DNA from: an uncultured Aquitalea sp.
GTDB lineage: Bacteria; Pseudomonadota; Gammaproteobacteria; Burkholderiales; Chromobacteriaceae
Assembly (NCBI RefSeq): GCF_945957525.1
Contig: NZ_CAMFLA010000016.1
Span: 21,435 to 85,434 of the forward strand
DNA: 64,000 nucleotides
Direction: 5' to 3'
Part shown: positions 35,090 through 46,185 of the stretch, in pieces
Layout: each line of letters begins with the position of its first letter
Position numbering within the stretch: the first letter of the stretch is position 1
Notes under the pieces: model-generated
What the model was told of the DNA's origin: nothing
Database searches by the model: none
The model's input: the letters and a program-made list of their open reading frames with translations, nothing else
Translations under genes and position numbers: made by a program

Positions 35090-37123
35090 TTAGCGGGCGA
35101 TGATCTGCCAGAACCAGAGCGACATCAGCCCCAGCACACCGATGATCATCGTCGTGGCGTAACTGTAGATGAAGCCGGTCTGCAGCTTGCGCACCACCTT
35201 GGAGACGGCGCCAACCAGCTTGGCCGTGCCGTTCACCACCAGACCATCAATCAACAGCATATCGCCCACCTTCCAGAAGAAGGTGCCCAGCGCGCGGGAG
35301 CCCTTGGCGAACACGTTGAAATAGAGATCGTCCATGTAGTACTTGTTTTCCAGCACGGTGTTGACCGCACTAAAGTTCTTCTTGATGGCCGCGGGAATCT
35401 GCGGGGCCTTCATGTAGAAGAACCAGGCCGTCACCACACCGGCCAACGCCAGAATGAACGGCAGGCTGGTAAAGGAGTGCAGGCCCATGGCGACGGCGCC
35501 GTGGAACTCATGCTTCAATTCTTCCATGCCCGGATGCAGTTCCGCGTTAACGGAAATGACGCCGTCAAAGAAATGGCCATACAACAGCGGTTCGATGGCG
35601 AAGAAGCCCACCAGCACCGACGGAATAGCCAGCATCAGCAACGGGAAGGTAACCACCCACGGACTTTCATGCGGCTTGTCGTTCGGGCCCAGACCGTGAT
35701 GATGGTCGTGATCGTCATGACCATGATCGTGATGATCATCCTTCTTCTCCATCCAGCGTTCCTTGCCATGGAAAACCAGGAAGTACATGCGGAAAGAGTA
35801 GAAGGCGGTCACAAACACACCAGCGATGACTGCGAAGTAGGCAAAACCGGCTGCCGGCAGATGCGAGACCTGCACCACTTCAATGATCGAGTCCTTGGAG
35901 TAGAAGCCGGAGAAGAACGGCGTGCCGATCAGCGCCAGCGAGCCCAGCAGCGAGGTCAGCCAGGTGATGGGCATGTACTTGCGCAGACCGCCCATATTGC
36001 GCATATCCTGGTCATGGTGCATGCCGATGATCACAGAGCCGGCGGCAAGGAACAGCAGCGCCTTGAAGAAGGCGTGCGTCATCACGTGGAACATGGCCAC
36101 GGAGTAGGCCGAAGCGCCCAGCGCTACCGTCATGTAACCCAGCTGCGACAGGGTAGAGTAAGCCACCACCCGCTTGATGTCGTTTTGCACGATGCCGAGG
36201 AAGCCCATGAACAGCGCCGTGATGGAACCAGCCACCATCACCACGTTCAGCGCGGTGTCGGACAGCTCGTACAGCGGGCTCATGCGCGACACCATGAAGA
36301 TGCCGGCCGTCACCATGGTGGCGGCGTGGATCAGCGCGGAGATCGGGGTCGGGCCTTCCATGGAGTCCGGCAGCCAGACGTGCAGCGGGAACTGAGCCGA
36401 CTTACCCATCGCGCCGATGAACAGCAGGATGCAAGTGACCGACAACAGAGACCACTCAACGCCGGGGATGATCTGCACGGTCTTGTGCGCCAGCGCCGGA
36501 GCGGCTGCGAACACATCGCTGTAGTTCAGCGAACCGCCGAAGTAGGCCAGCACCATGCCGATGCCCAACAGGAAGCCGAAGTCACCCACGCGGTTGACCA
36601 GAAAGGCCTTCAGGTTGGCGAAGATGGCGGTCGGGCGCTTGAACCAGAAGCCGATCAGCAGATAGGACACCAAGCCCACCGCTTCCCAACCGAAGAAGAG
36701 CTGGATGAAGTTGTTGCTCATCACCAGCATCAGCATCGAGAAGGTAAACAGCGAGATGTAGCTGAAGAAGCGTTGATAACCCGGGTCTTCCTGCATGTAG
36801 CCGATGGTGTAGATATGCACCATCAGCGACACGAAGGTCACGACCACCAGCATCATCGCGGTCAGCGAATCTACCAGGAAGCCTACGGAGAACTCATAGC
36901 CCCCCACAGTCAGCCAGGTGTAGACCGGCGCATTGAAAACTTCTGCCTGCCCGGTAAGGAAGGCATAAAGTACCTTGAGGGACAGGGCAGCCGATACGCC
37001 CACGCCGAGAATGGTCACGACGTGGGAAGCGCGGCGGCCGATCGCCCATCCAAACAAGCCTGCGATGATGGATCCCACCAGCGGTGAGAGCGCAATCAGC
37101 AGGTATAAGCTTTTCATATCCAT
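35090..37123 (-). CDS. nuoL: NADH-quinone oxidoreductase subunit L
   Basis: Distal antiporter-like subunit with the long lateral helix that couples the membrane arm. The 677 residues contain GWEAVGLVSYLLIGFW (helix-5 Glu), KSAQFPLHVWLPDSMEGPTP (Lys) and the C-terminal lateral-helix region. Between about residues 456 and 482 there is a histidine/aspartate-rich loop (HHDHGHDDHDHHHG) outside the conserved core, which could bind metal. MDMKS at 37123 is given; ATG 37117 is an alternative. Confidence 0.97.
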   Translation of the reverse strand: MDMKSLYLLIALSPLVGSIIAGLFGWAIGRRASHVVTILGVGVSAALSLKVLYAFLTGQAEVFNAPVYTWLTVGGYEFSVGFLVDSLTAMMLVVVTFVSLMVHIYTIGYMQEDPGYQRFFSYISLFTFSMLMLVMSNNFIQLFFGWEAVGLVSYLLIGFWFKRPTAIFANLKAFLVNRVGDFGFLLGIGMVLAYFGGSLNYSDVFAAAPALAHKTVQIIPGVEWSLLSVTCILLFIGAMGKSAQFPLHVWLPDSMEGPTPISALIHAATMVTAGIFMVSRMSPLYELSDTALNVVMVAGSITALFMGFLGIVQNDIKRVVAYSTLSQLGYMTVALGASAYSVAMFHVMTHAFFKALLFLAAGSVIIGMHHDQDMRNMGGLRKYMPITWLTSLLGSLALIGTPFFSGFYSKDSIIEVVQVSHLPAAGFAYFAVIAGVFVTAFYSFRMYFLVFHGKERWMEKKDDHHDHGHDDHDHHHGLGPNDKPHESPWVVTFPLLMLAIPSVLVGFFAIEPLLYGHFFDGVISVNAELHPGMEELKHEFHGAVAMGLHSFTSLPFILALAGVVTAWFFYMKAPQIPAAIKKNFSAVNTVLENKYYMDDLYFNVFAKGSRALGTFFWKVGDMLLIDGLVVNGTAKLVGAVSKVVRKLQTGFIYSYATTMIIGVLGLMSLWFWQIIAR

Positions 37124-37158
37124 GCTTGTGTGCTTTGCAGTTTGGTATCCGGTTTGCC

Positions 37159-37464
37159 TTAGCCTTTGAGGCTGCCCAAGTCTTCAACATTGATGGTGCG
37201 CAAATTGCGGAACAGCACCACCAGGATCGCGAGGCCGATCGCCGATTCGGCGGCCGCCACGGTCAGGATGAAGAAGACGAAAATCTGGCCTGCGGTATCC
37301 GACAGGTAATGCGAGAAGGCAATGAAGTTGAAATTCACTGCCAGCAGCATCAGCTCGATGGCCATCAACAGTACGATCAGGTTCTTCCGGTTGAGGAAGA
37401 TGCCCAGCACGCTGATGGCAAACAGGATAGCGGCCAGCACCAGGAAGTGAGTCAGTGTCAGCAC
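37159..37464 (-). CDS. nuoK: NADH-quinone oxidoreductase subunit K
   Basis: Small three-helix membrane subunit (101 residues) homologous to MrpC. It carries conserved glutamates in helices 2 and 3: [14 protein letters not shown] and [14 protein letters not shown]. Both are part of the hydrophilic axis of complex I. It starts 26 bp after nuoJ and ends 35 bp before nuoL. Confidence 0.97.
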   Translation of the reverse strand: MLTLTHFLVLAAILFAISVLGIFLNRKNLIVLLMAIELMLLAVNFNFIAFSHYLSDTAGQIFVFFILTVAAAESAIGLAILVVLFRNLRTINVEDLGSLKG

Positions 37465-37490
37465 GGTTCCTCCCTTATGTTGTTCGGCCG

Positions 37491-38135
37491 TCAGGCCTGT
37501 TGCTCACCGGATTCGGCCGCGTCGGCCGCTTCCACGTTCTTTTCCGCCTGCATCTTTACGATGCGAACGCGGTCGTTGCGACGGATCTTGACCTGATCGG
37601 CCGGGTCCACCACCTTGGTGTCCTTGCGGCTGCGCATGGTCAGGCCGATCGCGGCCACCATCGCCAACAGCAACACTACCGCCGCCAGTTCAAACGGCAG
37701 CAAATAAGTGGTGTACAGCAGGCGACCCAGCACCTTCACGTTGCTGGCGTCGGCCGCCAGCGGCGCGGCGGCCTTGAATTCGCCCAAGCCGGTATGCTGG
37801 TTGGTCAGGATCAGCACCATCTCGAAAGCCATGATCAGCGCCACGGTCGCGGCGACGGGAAGATTGCGCCAGAACCCCTCGCGCAGCTTTTCCACGTTGA
37901 TGTCCAGCATCATCACCACGAACAAGAACAGCACCATCACTGCGCCCACGTACACGAGTACTAGCGTGATGGCGAGGAACTCGGACTGCAGCAACAGCCA
38001 GTGGCCCGCGCTGGTGAAGAAAGCCAACACCAGATACAGCACGGCGTGTACCGGGTTCTTGGCCGTCACCACCCGTACAGCCGCAAACAGCAGCACGGCG
38101 GACAGGATGTAAAAAATTACGGTCGTAATGTCCAT
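37491..38135 (-). CDS. nuoJ: NADH-quinone oxidoreductase subunit J
   Basis: Five-helix membrane subunit of complex I that lies at the junction of the peripheral and membrane arms. The 214 residues begin [20 protein letters not shown] and include the conserved helix-3 segment [19 protein letters not shown], whose pi-bulge is linked to coupling. A hydrophilic tail of ~45 residues rich in charged residues follows the last helix. It is 9 bp behind nuoI. Confidence 0.96.
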   Translation of the reverse strand: MDITTVIFYILSAVLLFAAVRVVTAKNPVHAVLYLVLAFFTSAGHWLLLQSEFLAITLVLVYVGAVMVLFLFVVMMLDINVEKLREGFWRNLPVAATVALIMAFEMVLILTNQHTGLGEFKAAAPLAADASNVKVLGRLLYTTYLLPFELAAVVLLLAMVAAIGLTMRSRKDTKVVDPADQVKIRRNDRVRIVKMQAEKNVEAADAAESGEQQA

Positions 38136-38144
38136 GAGGGCCCC

Positions 38145-38633
38145 TTAGCGATACTTGGCGTCCGCGGCCTTGCGGGCTGCGATCTCGGCCTCGTACTTGT
38201 CACCCACCGCCAACAGCATCGGCTTGGTGTAGTAGAGGTCGCCACGCTTTTCACCGTGGTATTCAAAGATGTGGGTCTCGACGATGGCGTCCACCGGGCA
38301 GGCTTCTTCACAGAAACCGCAGAAGATGCACTTGGTGAGGTCGATGTCGTAGCGCGAGGTGCGGCGGGTGCCGTCTTCGCGCTGTTCCGACTCGATCGAG
38401 ATGGCCATGGCGGGGCAAACGGCCTCGCACAGCTTACAGGCGATGCAGCGCTCTTCGCCGTTGGCGTAACGACGCTGGGCGTGCAGGCCGCGGAAGCGCG
38501 GAGACAGCGGCGTCTTCTCTTCCGGGAACTGGACCGTGATCTTGCGGGCGAAGAAATAACGCCCGGTGAGCATCAGGCCCTTGACCAGCTCCACCAGCAG
38601 GAAGGTCTTGAAGAAATTGCGAATCGTATCCAT
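38145..38633 (-). CDS. nuoI: NADH-quinone oxidoreductase subunit I
   Basis: Ferredoxin-like subunit that holds clusters N6a and N6b and passes electrons to NuoB. The 162 residues contain [16 protein letters not shown] and [16 protein letters not shown], two complete 4Fe-4S motifs, after an N-terminal amphipathic segment. The family-consistent start is ATG 38633 (MDTIRNFFK); an in-frame extension upstream overlaps the nuoH end and is not supported. Gap to nuoH 17 bp. Confidence 0.97.
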   Translation of the reverse strand: MDTIRNFFKTFLLVELVKGLMLTGRYFFARKITVQFPEEKTPLSPRFRGLHAQRRYANGEERCIACKLCEAVCPAMAISIESEQREDGTRRTSRYDIDLTKCIFCGFCEEACPVDAIVETHIFEYHGEKRGDLYYTKPMLLAVGDKYEAEIAARKAADAKYR

Positions 38634-38650
38634 GTTCTTTCTCTCTCCCC

Positions 38651-39697
38651 TCACTTCCACAGCGACAGCGGAGTCATCATCCACGCGCCGAGGACCAGGA
38701 TCCAGACGAGGGTTACCGGGATGAACACTTTCCAGCCCAAGCGCATGATCTGGTCATAGCGGTAGCGCGGGAAGGTGGCGCGGAACCACAGGAAGCAGAA
38801 CAGCACAAAGGCCATTTTCGCGGCCAGCCAGAAGAAACCGCCTGCGCCCAGCGGGCCCCAGCTTGCCGGGAACGGGGACAGCCAGCCACCCAAAAACAGC
38901 AGCGAAGTCAGCGCCGACACCAAAATCATGTTGGCGTATTCGGCGAGGAAGAACACCGCGAAGGCCATGCCGGAGTATTCCACATGGAAACCGGCCACGA
39001 TTTCAGACTCACCCTCCGCCACGTCGAACGGCGCGCGGTTGGTTTCAGCCACACCGGAGATCAGGTAGACGATGAACAGCGGGAACAGCGGCAACCAATT
39101 CCAGGAGAAGATGGATCCACCAGCGCGGCCCTGCGCCTGACTGTTGACGATGTCAACCAGGTTCAGACTGCTGGACACCATTAGTACGCCTACCAGGGCA
39201 AAGCCCATGGCCAGTTCGTAAGATACGATCTGAGCCGCCGAGCGCATCGCACCGAGGAAGGAGTACTTGGAGTTGCCCGCCCAACCGGCCACGATGATGC
39301 CGTAAACGCCGATGGAGGACAGCGCCAGGATGTACAACAACGAGGCGTTGATGTTGGCCAGCACCAGTTTGTCGGTGAAGGGAATCACCGCCCAAGCGGC
39401 AAGCGCCGGGCCGATCGCCAGCACCGGAGCCAGCAGGAACAGACCCTTGCTGGACTCGGCCGGCAGAATGATTTCCTTCATCAACAGTTTGATACCGTCA
39501 GCCAAGGGCTGCAGCAGGCCCAGAGGGCCTACCCGGTTGGGGCCGATACGGATTTGCATGTAGCCGATCACCTTGCGCTCGGCGTAGGTGAGGTAGGCCA
39601 CAGCAATCATCATCGGCGCCACGATGGCAATGATTTTCAGCAGGGTCCAGACGACGAGCCCGATTTCATTGCCGAGAATGCCTTGCAGGAACTCCAT
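38651..39697 (-). CDS. nuoH: NADH-quinone oxidoreductase subunit H
   Basis: Membrane subunit that forms the quinone chamber with NuoB and NuoD. The 348 residues hold about eight helices. Signatures include [35 protein letters not shown] near the N-terminus and [23 protein letters not shown] with the conserved Glu-rich funnel loop. It starts 3 nt after nuoG and ends 17 bp before nuoI. Confidence 0.97.
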   Translation of the reverse strand: MEFLQGILGNEIGLVVWTLLKIIAIVAPMMIAVAYLTYAERKVIGYMQIRIGPNRVGPLGLLQPLADGIKLLMKEIILPAESSKGLFLLAPVLAIGPALAAWAVIPFTDKLVLANINASLLYILALSSIGVYGIIVAGWAGNSKYSFLGAMRSAAQIVSYELAMGFALVGVLMVSSSLNLVDIVNSQAQGRAGGSIFSWNWLPLFPLFIVYLISGVAETNRAPFDVAEGESEIVAGFHVEYSGMAFAVFFLAEYANMILVSALTSLLFLGGWLSPFPASWGPLGAGGFFWLAAKMAFVLFCFLWFRATFPRYRYDQIMRLGWKVFIPVTLVWILVLGAWMMTPLSLWK

Positions 39698-39700
39698 GTC

Positions 39701-42055
39701 TTACCCCTGTGTAATCTCGATGGAATCGAACATGCCGCCCAGTGCTTGCGTAGCCGGATGAGCCGTCGCGAGACGGATCACATCGGCCGGCAGACTGTCG
39801 TCGGCAACTACGATAGCCTTGACGCTGGCATCGCCCTGACGCAGCACCGCTTCGGAGCCGGACGCGATGCCGGCGCGAGCCAGCACAGCGGCGTTGGCTG
39901 AAGCAACCGGCGCAGCGGCTTCCTGCGTTTGCTGCAGGGAAACGGCGCGACGGACGATGGCGTCGGACTGGTACATCGGCACTTCGCCGATACGCACCAG
40001 GCCAGCAGTCGCAGCGGCGTTGACCGCCACGTCGGCAACCTTATTGGACAAAGCGGCGGCGATATCGCCTTCGGCCAACAGTTCCTGGCGTACTTCTTCG
40101 GCGCTGTTGAAGTCGAAGCCGGACAGACCAAGCATGTTGCCCAGCACGCGCAGCACCTTCCAGGCCGGGCGGGTTTCGTTCAGCGGACGCACGACGCCGT
40201 TGAACGGCTGCAGCTTGCCTTCCATGTTGACGAAGGAGCCGGCGGTTTCGGAGAACGGCGCGATAGGCAGCAGCACATCGGCGTAATCCAGCAGACCGGC
40301 ACCCTTGTACGCACTCAACGCGATGACGGTTTCAGCCTGCTTCATGGCGGCAACGGCGGCTTGCGGGTTGTAACTGTCGAACTCCACTTCGGTGTTCAGC
40401 AGCACAAAGGCCTTGCGCGGCGCAGCGATCATGGCGGTGGCGTTCAGACCGGCGCTCACCTTGGCGCCGAATGCGCCGCGGTGCGGCAAGGCGCCAACCA
40501 GTTCGGCGCCCACGCTGTTGGCGGCTTCGGCCAATAGACCGAAACGCGCGCCGGTGTGAGCCGCGATGTCTTGCGCCAGCGCCAGCAGCTGACCGAAAGC
40601 CGGATGATGCTGTGCTACGTTGCCGAGTACCACGGAAGCGGTTTCCGCTTCACAGAGGCTCGCGGCGATGCGACGGGCTTCTTCGCCAACGCTTACGGTG
40701 GAAAGATCAACGGCGCTTTGTGCGGACTTGCTTTCGACAATAGCTTTCAGCACTTGCGACAGCGCATTCACCAAGGCCAGCGGAGAGACGATCAGCTTGC
40801 CGTGCACAGCAGTCAGCAATTCATCGTCGGCCACATGCACCAGGTTCAGCTGGCTGCCCTTCTTCACGGCCTGGCGCAGGCGCGCGGCCAAGAGCGGTTG
40901 CTCTTTGCGCTGGGTACTGCCCACCACCAGGATGGACTTGGCCGAAGCCAGCTCATTGATGCTGGAACCCAACCATTGCGCGCCCTGCTGGGCGGCGTCG
41001 GCCGAGAAATCGCTGCGGCGCAGACGGTAGTCGATATTATGCACACCAAAGGCGCGGGCCAGTTTCTGTCCCAGATACAGCTCTTCAGTGGTGGAGTGCG
41101 GGCTGAGCAGGAAACCGATGGCATCCTTGCCGTGATCAGCGGAGACGCCGTTCAGGCCCTTGACCACGTAAGCCAGAGCGGTTTCCCAGTCGGTTTCGTG
41201 CCACTTGCCGTCGTACTTGATCTGCGGACGGGTCAGACGCTCGGCGCTGTTGAGGCCTTCATACGAGAAGCGGTCGCGGTCGGCGATCCAGCATTCGTTG
41301 ATGTCTTCGTTTTCCAGCGGCAGCACGCGCATGACCTCATTGGCCTTGACCTGAACGATCAGGTTGGAACCCAGGCCATCGTGCGGGCTCACCGACTTGC
41401 GACGGGACAACTCCCAGGCGCGAGTGCTGTAGCGGAAAGGCTTGGAGGTCAGCGCGCCGACCGGGCAGAGGTCGATCACATTGCCGGAGATTTCCGAGTT
41501 AACGGTCTTGCCCAGATACGGCATGATTTCCGAGAACTCGCCACGGTTGGCCATGCCGATTTCCTGGAAGCCGCCAATTTCCTCGGTGAAGCGAACGCAG
41601 CGGGTGCAGTGAATGCAACGCGACATTTCTTCGGCCGACACCAGCGGACCCATGTCCTTGCCGACTACGGAGCGCTTTTCTTCCTCGTAACGGGAAGAAC
41701 CCTTGCCGTAGCCCACAGCCAGATCCTGCAGTTGGCATTCGCCGCCCTGATCGCAGATCGGGCAATCCAGCGGATGGTTGATCAGCAGGAACTCCATCAC
41801 ACCCGCCTGAGCCTTCTTGGCCATGTCGGAATGCGTGTGAACCTTCATGCCGTCGGTTACCGGCGTGGCGCAAGCCGGCAGCGGCTTGGGCGCTTTTTCC
41901 ACTTCCACGAGACACATGCGACAGTTTGCCGCGATGGACAGCTTCTTGTGGTAGCAGAAGTGAGGGATGTAGGTGCCTACGGAATGGGCGGCATCCATCA
42001 CGGTACTGCCCTGCGGGACAGTCAGTTTTTTACCGTCGATTTCGATTTCAAGCAT
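39701..42055 (-). CDS. nuoG: NADH-quinone oxidoreductase subunit G
   Basis: Large iron-sulfur subunit of the NADH module. The 784 residues begin with a 2Fe-2S ferredoxin domain (FCYHKKLSIAANCRMCLVEVE), then the His/Cys cluster motif and two-cluster region (HPLDCPICDQGGECQLQD, CIHCTRCVRF). A molybdopterin-oxidoreductase-like domain without evident cofactor role fills the remainder. The C-terminal third is less conserved and Ala-rich. It sits 3 nt from both neighbours nuoF and nuoH. Confidence 0.97.
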   Translation of the reverse strand: MLEIEIDGKKLTVPQGSTVMDAAHSVGTYIPHFCYHKKLSIAANCRMCLVEVEKAPKPLPACATPVTDGMKVHTHSDMAKKAQAGVMEFLLINHPLDCPICDQGGECQLQDLAVGYGKGSSRYEEEKRSVVGKDMGPLVSAEEMSRCIHCTRCVRFTEEIGGFQEIGMANRGEFSEIMPYLGKTVNSEISGNVIDLCPVGALTSKPFRYSTRAWELSRRKSVSPHDGLGSNLIVQVKANEVMRVLPLENEDINECWIADRDRFSYEGLNSAERLTRPQIKYDGKWHETDWETALAYVVKGLNGVSADHGKDAIGFLLSPHSTTEELYLGQKLARAFGVHNIDYRLRRSDFSADAAQQGAQWLGSSINELASAKSILVVGSTQRKEQPLLAARLRQAVKKGSQLNLVHVADDELLTAVHGKLIVSPLALVNALSQVLKAIVESKSAQSAVDLSTVSVGEEARRIAASLCEAETASVVLGNVAQHHPAFGQLLALAQDIAAHTGARFGLLAEAANSVGAELVGALPHRGAFGAKVSAGLNATAMIAAPRKAFVLLNTEVEFDSYNPQAAVAAMKQAETVIALSAYKGAGLLDYADVLLPIAPFSETAGSFVNMEGKLQPFNGVVRPLNETRPAWKVLRVLGNMLGLSGFDFNSAEEVRQELLAEGDIAAALSNKVADVAVNAAATAGLVRIGEVPMYQSDAIVRRAVSLQQTQEAAAPVASANAAVLARAGIASGSEAVLRQGDASVKAIVVADDSLPADVIRLATAHPATQALGGMFDSIEITQG

Positions 42056-42058
42056 CGC

Positions 42059-43354
42059 TCAACACCATTTGTGGTCCACCAAGGGCTTCTTGTGCTCAAT
42101 GAGGTATTCGAACTCATTGCGGAAGTGCTTGGTGAAACTGCGAACCGGGAACACGGCAGCATCTGCCAGTGCACAGATGGTACGGCCGGCCATATTGTTG
42201 CCAACCGAATCCAGGAGCTCCAGATCGCCCGGACGGCCTTCGCCGTTGGCGATGCGATGGATCACGCGATAGAGCCAGCCAGTGCCTTCGCGGCACGGCG
42301 TGCACTGCCCGCAGGATTCTTCATGGTAGAAGTAGGCCAGACGCTCCAGCGCGCGCACCATGCAGACATCCTCGTTCATTACAATCACCGCGCCAGAACC
42401 CAGCATGGAGCCGGCCTTGGCGATGCTGTCATAGTCCATCGTGCACTGCATCATGATGTCAGCCGGCAGGATGGGGGCGGAAGAACCACCCGGAATCACT
42501 GCCTTCAACTTCTTGCCGTCGCGCATGCCGCCCGCCATCTCCAGCAACTCGGAGAACGGGGTGCCCAGCGGGATTTCGTAGTTGCCCGGACGATTCACAT
42601 GGCCGGACACGGAGAACAGCTTAGTGCCGCCATTGTTCGGCTTGCCCTTTTCCAGGAACGGCTGAGCGCCGTCGCGGATGATGAAGGGCACCGAGGCAAA
42701 CGATTCGGTGTTGTTGATGGTGGTCGGCTTGCCGTACAGGCCGAAGCTGGCCGGGAACGGCGGCTTGAAGCGCGGTTGGCCTTTCTTGCCTTCCAGCGAC
42801 TCCAGCAAAGCGGTTTCCTCACCGCAGATGTAGGCGCCGTAACCATGGTGAGCGAACAGATCGAAGCAGAAATCGCTGCCGAGGATGTTGTTGCCCAGGA
42901 AGCCGGCCTTGCGAGCCTCTTCCAGCGCTTCCTCGAAACGCTCGTACTCCGCGAAGATTTCGCCGTGGATGTAGTTGTAACCGGCGCGAGTCCCCATGGC
43001 GTAACCGGCGATGATCATGCCTTCGATTAGCGAGTGGGGATTGAAGCGCAGGATGTCGCGGTCCTTGAACGTGCCCGGTTCACCCTCGTCGGTGTTGCAC
43101 ACCACGTATTTGTCGCCGGGGAAGGAGCGGGGCATGAAGCTCCACTTCAGACCGGTGGGGAAGCCGGCGCCGCCGCGACCGCGCAAGCCGGAGTTTTTCA
43201 CTTCGGCAATCACATCCTCTTGCGGCATTTTGGACTCGATGATGCGACGCAACGCCTGGTAGCCGCCGCGGGCTACGTAAGCGTCCAGTCGCCAGCAGTC
43301 CGGCGCAGAGGTATCGATGCCATCGAAAATCACACCATTGACGAAGACTGCCAT
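42059..43354 (-). CDS. nuoF: NADH-quinone oxidoreductase subunit F
   Basis: Flavoprotein that oxidises NADH; it binds FMN and cluster N3. The 431 residues show the NADH/FMN-binding glycine-rich segment [33 protein letters not shown] and the 4Fe-4S motif [12 protein letters not shown] near the C-terminus. It abuts nuoE with no gap and is followed by nuoG after 3 nt, so nuoE-F-G form a tightly coupled NADH module. Confidence 0.98.
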   Translation of the reverse strand: MAVFVNGVIFDGIDTSAPDCWRLDAYVARGGYQALRRIIESKMPQEDVIAEVKNSGLRGRGGAGFPTGLKWSFMPRSFPGDKYVVCNTDEGEPGTFKDRDILRFNPHSLIEGMIIAGYAMGTRAGYNYIHGEIFAEYERFEEALEEARKAGFLGNNILGSDFCFDLFAHHGYGAYICGEETALLESLEGKKGQPRFKPPFPASFGLYGKPTTINNTESFASVPFIIRDGAQPFLEKGKPNNGGTKLFSVSGHVNRPGNYEIPLGTPFSELLEMAGGMRDGKKLKAVIPGGSSAPILPADIMMQCTMDYDSIAKAGSMLGSGAVIVMNEDVCMVRALERLAYFYHEESCGQCTPCREGTGWLYRVIHRIANGEGRPGDLELLDSVGNNMAGRTICALADAAVFPVRSFTKHFRNEFEYLIEHKKPLVDHKWC

Positions 43355-43855
43355 TTATTTCAACTCCGCCAGTTTCTTGTCGATTGCTTCGGGCGTCATG
43401 AAGCTGCACATCTTGTGGTTGTTCACCAGCAAGACGGGCGCATCGCCACAGGCTCCCATGCACTCCCCCTCCAGCAGGGTATACATGCCGTCAGCGGTGG
43501 TTTCACCGATGCCGACACCCAGCTTTTTGGAGATGTATTCAGCGGCATTGACGCCGCCGGACAAGGCGCAAGGCAGGTTGGTACAGACCGTGATCTTGTA
43601 CTTGCCCACCGGCTTCATGTCGTACATGTTGTAGAAGGTGGCGACTTCGTAAGCAGCTACCGGCGCGATTTGCAGATAGTTGGCCACGAATTCGATGACT
43701 TCGGTATTAAGGCAGCGCTCTTCCGGCGTAGCGCCGGTTTCGCGACGTTCGGTCAGGGCAATGCGCAGTGCGCCCATCACGGCGGAGCGCTTCTGGTCGG
43801 CCGGATATTTGGCGACTTCGCGGTCGATCAGAGCCAGGGATTGTGCGGATAGCAT
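43355..43855 (-). CDS. nuoE: NADH-quinone oxidoreductase subunit E
   Basis: Thioredoxin-like 2Fe-2S subunit of the NADH module. The 166 residues carry the four ligands in VCTNLPCALSGG and GECMGACGDAPVLLVN, after an N-terminal helical bundle. Its start overlaps the nuoD stop by one base (TAATG) and its stop is adjacent to the nuoF ATG. Confidence 0.97.
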   Translation of the reverse strand: MLSAQSLALIDREVAKYPADQKRSAVMGALRIALTERRETGATPEERCLNTEVIEFVANYLQIAPVAAYEVATFYNMYDMKPVGKYKITVCTNLPCALSGGVNAAEYISKKLGVGIGETTADGMYTLLEGECMGACGDAPVLLVNNHKMCSFMTPEAIDKKLAELK

Positions 43856-45108
43856 TAGCGGTCGATCTCCCCAAACACGATATCCTGAGTACCGATGATG
43901 GCGACGACGTCGGCGATCATATGGCCACAGGCCATCTCGTTCAGCGCGGCGAGGTGGGCAAAGCCCGGGGCGCGGATCTTCAGTCGGTACGGCTTGTTGG
44001 CGCCGTCGGACACCAGATAGATGCCGAACTCGCCCTTCGGGTGCTCAACCGCGGCATAGGCTTCGCTCTCGGGAACGTGCATGCCTTCGGTGAACAGCTT
44101 GAAGTGGTGAATCAGCTCTTCCATGTTGGTCTTCATGCCCTCGCGCGACGGCGGAGCGACCTTGTGGTTTTCGGTGATGACCGGGCCGGGGTTCTTGCGC
44201 AGCCATTCAACGCATTGCTTGATGATGCGGTTGGATTGGCGCATTTCTTCAACGCGCACCAGATAGCGGTCGTAGCTGTCGCCGTTGACGCCCACTGGAA
44301 TATCGAAGTCCAGCTTGTCGTAAACATCGTAAGGCTGCTTCTTGCGCAAGTCCCATTCGATGCCGGAACCACGCAACATGGGGCCGGAGAAACCCAGATT
44401 GAGGGCGCGTTCCGGCGTCACCACGCCGATGCCTACCGTGCGCTGTTTCCAGATACGGTTGTCGGTCAGCAGGGTTTCGTACTCGTCGACATAGGTCGGG
44501 AAGCGCTTGGTGAAGTCGTCAATGAAGTCCAGCAACGAGCCTTGGCGGCCTTCATTGAGGCGAGCCAGCTCGCGTGCGTTCTTGATCTTGGAAACGGTGT
44601 ACTGCGGCATGCTGTCGGGCAGGTCGCGATAGACGCCGCCCGGACGGAAGTAGGCCGCATGCATGCGAGCCCCAGATACCGCCTCGTAGCAGTCCATGAG
44701 ATCCTCGCGTTCGCGGAAAGCATAGAGGAACATGGTCATGGCGCCGATATCGATCGCATGTGCGCCGATCCACAGCAAGTGGTTCAGGATGCGGGTGATT
44801 TCGGCAAACATCACGCGGATGTATTGCGCGCGAATCGGCACGTCAACCCCGGTCATCTTTTCGATGGCCAGGCAGTAAGCGTGCTCGTTGCACATCATGG
44901 AGACGTAATCCAACCGGTCCATGTAAGGCAACGACTGGATGAAAGTCTTACTTTCAGCCAGTTTCTCGGTGCCGCGATGCAGCAAACCGATATGCGGGTC
45001 GGCGCGCTGGATCACTTCGCCATCCAGCTCAAGCACCAGACGCAGCACGCCGTGCGCTGCCGGGTGCTGCGGGCCGAAGTTAAGGGTGTAATTACGGATC
45101 TCAGCCAC
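43855..45108 (-). CDS. nuoD: NADH-quinone oxidoreductase subunit D (49-kDa)
   Basis: Quinone-binding subunit related to [NiFe]-hydrogenase large subunits. The 417 residues start [26 protein letters not shown] with the quinone-site His of GPQHPAAHG, continue through [19 protein letters not shown] and end [23 protein letters not shown]. It is separate from nuoC, not fused, and the two overlap by 8 bp. A GTTTGCCGAA copy lies at 44800-44809. Confidence 0.98.
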   Translation of the reverse strand: MAEIRNYTLNFGPQHPAAHGVLRLVLELDGEVIQRADPHIGLLHRGTEKLAESKTFIQSLPYMDRLDYVSMMCNEHAYCLAIEKMTGVDVPIRAQYIRVMFAEITRILNHLLWIGAHAIDIGAMTMFLYAFREREDLMDCYEAVSGARMHAAYFRPGGVYRDLPDSMPQYTVSKIKNARELARLNEGRQGSLLDFIDDFTKRFPTYVDEYETLLTDNRIWKQRTVGIGVVTPERALNLGFSGPMLRGSGIEWDLRKKQPYDVYDKLDFDIPVGVNGDSYDRYLVRVEEMRQSNRIIKQCVEWLRKNPGPVITENHKVAPPSREGMKTNMEELIHHFKLFTEGMHVPESEAYAAVEHPKGEFGIYLVSDGANKPYRLKIRAPGFAHLAALNEMACGHMIADVVAIIGTQDIVFGEIDR

Positions 45109-45697
45109 CGTAGTTCTCCTCGCGGATAATGCGCGGCGTGATTTCGCGCGGCTCGATGGTTACCGGCTGATAGATGACGCGCTGCTGGGTCGGGTCATAG
45201 CGCATTTCCACGTGACCGGATAGCGGGAAGTCCTTGCGGAAGGGGTGACCGACAAAACCGTAATCAGTCAGGATGCGACGCAAGTCCGGGTGACCCTGGA
45301 ATACGATACCGAACAGATCGAAGGTTTCGCGCTCGAACCAGTTGACGGCGTTCCATACGTTCACCACCGAATCGACAACCGGGAATCCGTCGTCTTCGGC
45401 AAACGTACGCAGGCGCAGGCGCCAGTTGTGCTTGATGGACAGCAGGTGATACACCACGGCGAAGCGCGGGCCGTCCCAGACTTCGTCGCGATAGTCGCTG
45501 TAGTCCACGCCACAGGCGTCAATGCACTGCTCGAAGGAGAGTTCAGCGTGATCGCGCAGCTTGGTCGCCACGTCGATCAGGTCCGCGGCCTTGCAGACAA
45601 TGGTCAGTTCATCGAGAGCCAGCGTGCTTGAAACAAGCTTGTCGCCCAGCACCCGCTCGAGGACCGAACCCAATGCTTCCATTTTGTTGGAGGCCAT
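45101..45697 (-). CDS. nuoC: NADH-quinone oxidoreductase subunit C (30-kDa)
   Basis: Peripheral-arm scaffold subunit next to NuoD. The 198 residues contain the family signature [37 protein letters not shown]. The C-terminus is the usual [15 protein letters not shown] extension. It starts 11 bp after nuoB and overlaps nuoD by 8 bp. A GTTTGCCGAA copy (45395-45404) encodes Phe-Ala-Glu. Confidence 0.97.
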   Translation of the reverse strand: MASNKMEALGSVLERVLGDKLVSSTLALDELTIVCKAADLIDVATKLRDHAELSFEQCIDACGVDYSDYRDEVWDGPRFAVVYHLLSIKHNWRLRLRTFAEDDGFPVVDSVVNVWNAVNWFERETFDLFGIVFQGHPDLRRILTDYGFVGHPFRKDFPLSGHVEMRYDPTQQRVIYQPVTIEPREITPRIIREENYGG

Positions 45698-45708
45698 AAG
45701 TGTTTACC

Positions 45709-46185
45709 TTATCGGGCGATAGTAGAGGTGCGTTTGATCTTGTTCTGCAGCTGGATGATGCCGTAAAGCAGCGCCTCGGCGGTCGGAGGACAGCCCGGCA
45801 CGTAGACATCGACCGGCACGATGCGGTCACAGCCACGGACAACAGAATAGGAATAATGATAGTAGCCGCCGCCGTTGGCACAGGAGCCCATGGAAATCAC
45901 CCAGCGCGGTTCGGCCATCTGGTCGTATACCTTGCGCAAGGCCGGGGCCATCTTGTTGCACAGCGTGCCCGCCACGATCATCAGGTCGGACTGACGCGGA
46001 CTGGGGCGGAAAACAATGCCGAAGCGGTCAAGGTCGTATCGCGCGGCGCCGGCGTGCATCATCTCAACCGCGCAGCAAGCGAGGCCGAAGGTCATCGGCC
46101 ACAGCGAACCCGTTCGGGTGTAGTTGATGAGCTTGTCGGCCGTCGTGGTAACGAAGCCTTTCTCCAGGATTCCTTCTACTCCCAT
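45709..46185 (-). CDS. nuoB: NADH-quinone oxidoreductase subunit B (PSST)
   Basis: Holds the terminal cluster N2, which reduces quinone. The 158 residues include the ligands in [12 protein letters not shown] (tandem Cys), [12 protein letters not shown] and [14 protein letters not shown]. The start is set at ATG 46185 ([11 protein letters not shown]); an in-frame ATG 7 codons upstream would lie deeper in nuoA and is less typical. It overlaps nuoA by 10 bp. Confidence 0.97.
   Translation of the reverse strand: MGVEGILEKGFVTTTADKLINYTRTGSLWPMTFGLACCAVEMMHAGAARYDLDRFGIVFRPSPRQSDLMIVAGTLCNKMAPALRKVYDQMAEPRWVISMGSCANGGGYYHYSYSVVRGCDRIVPVDVYVPGCPPTAEALLYGIIQLQNKIKRTSTIAR

Noticed and set aside
32074..37087. 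Long plus-strand open frames opposite nuoN, nuoM and nuoL
   Set aside because: Shadow frames of intact complex I genes. They are rich in His and Gln from reversed codons and have no ribosome sites or family motifs.
40556..43030. 824-codon open frame on the plus strand
   Set aside because: It is antisense to nuoG and nuoF, which are full-length and carry every family motif. The frame is open because of high G+C and codon bias and encodes no recognisable domain.
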